Of a stretch of 64,000 nucleotides of DNA, positions 60,291-64,000 are shown piece after piece. Source of the DNA: Diphasiastrum complanatum. Its lineage: Eukaryota; Streptophyta; Lycopodiopsida; Lycopodiales; Lycopodiaceae. The notes beneath the pieces were generated by a model. That model saw only the letters and a list, made by a program, of their open reading frames with translations. It was not told where the DNA came from and searched no databases. The position numbers were made by a program, and so were the translations under genes. How positions within the stretch are numbered: position 1 is the stretch's first letter; every line of letters begins with the position of its first letter. The DNA is taken from assembly GCA_029204225.1 (NCBI GenBank), contig CM055096.1:1309001-1373000 (forward strand). The letters run 5' to 3'.

Positions 60291-60994
60291 AACTTGGCTA
60301 GTCTGGAGGATAATGTTGGTTCTTCAATGGTTCTTCATGGCAAGTGCAATCATGCAAAAGGTAAGGAAAGAGCTAACTTCATCAATGGAGGTGGTGAAGG
60401 TTCTTCTTTGGAAAAGATTGTTGTTAATGAATTCTTTGATCATATGGAAAAAGATGTTGCTAGGTGCATGCATGAAGGAGGTGGTTCTTCTACATTCTTT
60501 TGTGATGAGTCCAAGAAAGTCATTTTTGCAACAAGTAGAGTCACATGTCTTCATAAAGAGAGTAGATCAAATGGTTCTATCAAGAGACTTGGTGAGGGAG
60601 ATAGTCACAAGTCAAGAAGAAGAGAAGTATGTGAAGAGTTTAAAGTAGGATGTACTTTGAATGATGTCATTGTGAATGATACTGAGAAAGAATCATTATC
60701 ATATGAGTCATTAACTAAAACATTGAGTAGAAGTTCTTGTTTGAAAAAAAAAAAGTACTTCAATAATCCTTATGTTGAAGGTACTAATCATTTTTTTAAT
60801 GGCTTCTAATGTCTTTGAGGTTTCTACTTCTTATGATGCAATCATTAAGAGGGAGTCTTATGAAGGAAAGAGAAATGGAAGATTGGTTCTTGGGAAGATC
60901 CAAGGCATGGATCTCACATCTCTTCATCAACTCAAAGGATCCTATGATTGTGAATTGATCACTCATGATCAAGATGGCAAAAGGTTGGAGAAGA
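60246..60994 (+). CDS. Unrecognised coding-like passenger between two copia copies
   Basis: Copia similarity ends near 60270, and gag of the next copy starts near 61010. Between them one frame reads through 60261-60809 with non-copia peptides (FFDHMEKDVARCMHEGGGSS, VIFATSRVTCLHKESRSNGS, KVGCTLNDVIVNDTEKESLS). At the (A)11 run (about 60744-60754) coding sense moves to the next frame and continues through VSTSYDAIIKRESYEGKRNG and GKIQGMDLTSLHQLKGSYDC to a stop at 60999. About 240 codons in total. It is charged and Ser-rich, with no domain recognised. A slip in the (A) run would explain the single frame break. It could be an accessory ORF, a captured host sequence, or a fast-evolving piece of the element. 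Confidence 0.45.
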
Positions 60995-61009
60995 CATGAT
61001 GGAACAAAT

Positions 61010-62715
61010 TGAGAGGCAATTTCTTCAAAGAAAGGGAGATCTCATTGGATCTACATCGACATCTCAAGATGAGGAGGCCATGTTCATTAAGGGCAAAGGT
61101 AAGGGCAAGTGGTCTAAAGGACAAGATCATGGGGAGTCTTCTTCTTTTGGTAAGAATAAATATAGGTCTAAATTGAAGTGCTTCTATTGTGGCATCAAAG
61201 GTCATTTTTCAAGTGATTACTACAAAAAGAAGAGAGATCAAAGATACAAACAAGGTAATCTAACTCTTGATGAGGATGATGTTGATGTTCAAAACACAAA
61301 TGATGATGCTTTTGTGATTTGTTCATGTTTGATTTCTATTGTTGGAGATATTTATCCATGGTGGATTGATAGTGGAGCAAGCTCACACATGACTTTTCAC
61401 AAGGAGTATTTCACTTCTTTATTGGCATATGGAGATGACAAGAGGGTGATCACGGCCAATGATGGTGAGTGTGCAGTCAAAGGGATTGGCACAATTCCTA
61501 TTTCTCTCTCTACAAATAGGAATGTTCATTTGAAGGATGTGTTTTTCATTCCATCTATTACTAAGAACCTATTTAGTGTGAGTCAATTGCTAAGCAAAGG
61601 TCTTAAAGTGAAGTTTGATGGAGATGCTTGTATGATCAAAAGGAACGATGTCTTGATTGCAAAAGGTAAAAGGCAAGGGAAGTTATTCAAACTAGATGCT
61701 TGTGTTATTGCTAACCAAGTTGGATGTGTGGCAAGTGATCAAATATCCATGCAAGAGGTTTGGCATAAGAGGATGGGGCATCTCAACTTCAAAGCATTGG
61801 AGGTAATGGCTAGAAAGCAAGTTGTGATTGGCCTTCCAAGTTCCTTAACTAGCATCAATCATGTTTGTGAATCTTGTGATTTTTCAAAGTCACATAGACT
61901 ACCTTATACTAGATCTACATCTAGATCTACAATGTCTTTTCAAGTTATACATTTGGATATTCATGGAATTATTACAATTAGCAATAGTGAAGCTAAGATG
62001 TATGTAAGTTTCAATGATGATTTTAGTAGATATTGTTGGGTATATCTATTAAAGAGAAAAGATGAAGTGTATGATGTCTTTGTGAAGTTCAATAATGCAA
62101 GGGAGAATCAATTTTTCACAAGGATCAAGTGCTTGAGTGACAATGGTGGCGAGTATATCTCAACCAAGTTCAAGGCCTTTTGTGATGAGCATGGAATCAA
62201 GAGGGAGTACACAACTCCAAGGACGCCTCAACAAAATGGAGTGCCGAGAGGAAGAATAGGACATTATGTGAAGGTGCTAATCTTCCTAAACCATTTTGAT
62301 ATCAAGACTTGTTGTGTGCTAACTTTCTATGCCATAGGTGGTAAAAGTGCTATATTGGATGGAAGGACATCTTTTGAGATGTTATTCAAGAGGAGGCCGA
62401 GTGTCAAGTTTTTTAGAACTTTTGGATGCACTTGCTATGTCAATATAACTCTTGATGATAGAACAAAAAGAGTATCATCTTCAAGGAAATGTATACTTGT
62501 TGGATCAAAGCAATGGATCTTGAGTATCAAAGTCTCATGAAGAATGAAACATGAAGATTGGTGGAGTTACCTAAGGACAAGAAAGCTAGCTTCAACATGT
62601 ACCTTCAAAGGAATGTGTAGCTAATATCTTCACCAAAGAAAAGACTTGTTTACAAAGCATAGGACTTCACTTGGAGTATTTTCAAAGTCTATGCTAAAAC
62701 TAGTTGAAGATGGAG
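61010..62715 (+). pseudogene. Ty1-copia gag-protease-integrase pseudogene, RT deleted
   Basis: In one open frame to 62540: gag C-terminus, zinc knuckle CFYCGIKGHFSSDY (last Cys again Tyr), protease WWIDSGASSHMTFHKEYFTS, GAG-pre-integrase WHKRMGHLNFKALEVMARKQ, and integrase with HLDIHG, FNDDFSRYCWVYLLKRKDEV, SDNGGEY and PQQNGVPRGR. The last should be GVAERKN; one lost base removes the catalytic Glu and shifts the frame. Integrase then joins a scrap of RT start (EYQSLMKNET, VELPKDKKA, near 62515-62585), which joins the polyprotein tail HVPSKECVANIFTKEK (62595-62690). RT and RNase H are gone. A purine tract precedes the LTR at 62716. Confidence 0.85.
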
Positions 62716-62860
62716 TGTGAGAAATTGTCAACTAGTTTGTTGTTTTAAACATATTTGTTTATTTGGCAATTAAGGCCAATTTTCATATTAGACTTAGAGT
62801 TTCACTTTTTAAAGATATATTAGTCTAAAAAAATTTGAATTACCACTTTTAAAAAGTGAG
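62716..62860 (+). repeat. Start of the 3' LTR, copia
   Basis: TGTGAGAAATTGTCAACTAG follows the purine tract and resembles the LTR start at 32773. The 3' end is not defined and no primer site is seen, so the LTR may extend to about 63100. Confidence 0.55.
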
Positions 62861-64000
62861 AAAAATAGTAGGAGGTCGATAAGATGAACCAAAACATGTG
62901 AGAAAAACAAAGTTTGTACTTTCAACTTGCTTATCCTTCTCATCATATATAAGCCTACATGGATTTTGTATTTCCCTTGAGGATCTTCTTAGAATTTGAC
63001 TTGGAGAGGCATCTTCCCTTTTGTTTCAAATTTTACAAAATAGCATTATGATTGTGCATCTTGTTGCCATTACCATATTTCTAATCTATAAACATTGGGG
63101 GTAATAGCCACAGTTTCCCTTCGTCAAAATTAAAACTAGATGAGAAACTTTGAAATGAGTTTTGCTTTTTCATAAATACTTGTTTAGCTTGTAGAAATTC
63201 TGAAGAGCTACTCTAAATATGAATCTGACTCCCACAAAACATGTAGCAACTGCTTGCATGAAGTGACAGTACCCCTTCTCTTCTTTGCTTGCCACCTTGA
63301 ACTCCTTATAGAAACTGTTCAAAGCCCTTGAAAAGCAAATCATTGTCAGGTTCAAAAATGTCACCATGCCTTACATCTGTTGTCTGTTGAATGAAATGAA
63401 AATAGAAGACTAGCAAACTACTACAAATACATAAATGGATTTACTATATTTGATTACTTCCTATAATCCACAGAATGTTATCTATCATTGGTCGTTAATA
63501 GAAACCATTCGAATTAAAACCTTTCTTGAAAGCTTGAAAGTTTGACATATTTTCCACCGTTAGTAATACAAACTTTACAAAGATATCCATTCTCCGTTAG
63601 TGCTAGAATAGGCTGGCTTGTCTTGATTTAATTTTCATATTAAATCATGAAAATTTTCCAACCTTCATTGTTGTTAGCATTGCTGATTACGTTTATTCAC
63701 CCATTAATAAGACATCAACGAGCTCTTGCATACAAAATTCATTATCCATGAAAAGATTATTCTTCATTTTTGTTTTAGTAGATTTTGTCACAACTTTTCA
63801 CCTTGCCAGTTGAAAGATGCTTTACAACAAGCAATATGTGTGCCTGTTATTAGACATTGTATGAAACAAAACCAGAAAAATTGCTAACCTTGTAGGTGAG
63901 AACCAAAAATCAAAGGTGTCTTTTGTGTGAAGGCTTTTCTCATGCATACAAACTTGGGCAAGACCATCTTATAGGTCTGACTGCTCTTAGTTCTACCTTC
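62861..64000. other. No gene seen
   Basis: AT-rich; no domain, LTR pair or tRNA-like structure was recognised. Confidence 0.4.

Noticed and set aside
60294-60809. TTG as a true start for the passenger frame
   Set aside because: The frame is open upstream to 60261 and a plant TTG start is unlikely; coding sense seems continuous with the element, so no start is proposed.

Overview
The window reads as nuclear DNA of a seed plant, most likely a gymnosperm: AT-rich, very low gene density, long introns, many decayed LTR retrotransposons of several lineages, and long GA microsatellites. The taxonomic call is inference; no diagnostic marker is present. Only two host genes are well supported. One is the conserved central part (four in-frame exons with canonical splice sites) of an IQM-type calmodulin-binding protein gene at 22.7-25.0 kb on the plus strand. 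The other is a compact three-exon cysteine-rich metallothionein-like gene at 41.5-42.1 kb on the minus strand, with a TATA box. Several other stretches look coding but are broken or unrecognised (7.1-11.0 kb, 35.4-37.7 kb, 40.1-40.5 kb, 48.4-49.0 kb, 57.2-58.7 kb).

Layout. 0-2.8 kb: remnant of a short non-autonomous LTR element and an inverted LTR carrying a (GA)n tract. 3.6-6 kb: two convergent Ty1-copia fragments. 7-11 kb: unrecognised coding-like remnants. 11.4-12.7 kb: copia LTR plus integrase remnant. 13.5-18.6 kb: a small non-autonomous LTR element with a tRNA-Asp-type primer site and a perfect 5-bp target duplication, whose 5' LTR is split by a nested, internally deleted copia element. 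18.7-21.1 kb: minus-strand copia pseudogene. 22.7-25 kb: IQM exons. 25.6-29.9 kb: copia remnants. 31.7 and 39.4 kb: two tiny tRNA-derived SINEs, each with a perfect target site duplication. 41.5-42.7 kb: metallothionein-like gene and a strong hairpin upstream of it. 43.4-47 kb: mostly empty. 47.2-53.3 kb: three retrotransposon remnants, one copia gag interrupted by an antisense patch resembling Ty3/gypsy gag. 54.6-56.3 kb: copia pol-LTR-PBS-gag. 56.3-57 kb: a minisatellite with alternating unit types. 57.2-58.7 kb: pseudogene with a decayed SWIM zinc finger. 59-62.9 kb: two related copia gag/protease/integrase copies in tandem, separated by a 0.7-kb coding-like passenger segment.

No autonomous retroelement appears intact; nearly every copia copy has lost the reverse transcriptase core. 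The most notable signals are the tRNA-sized SINE pair, the three-module metallothionein-like protein, the nested element with matching target duplication, and the passenger ORF.
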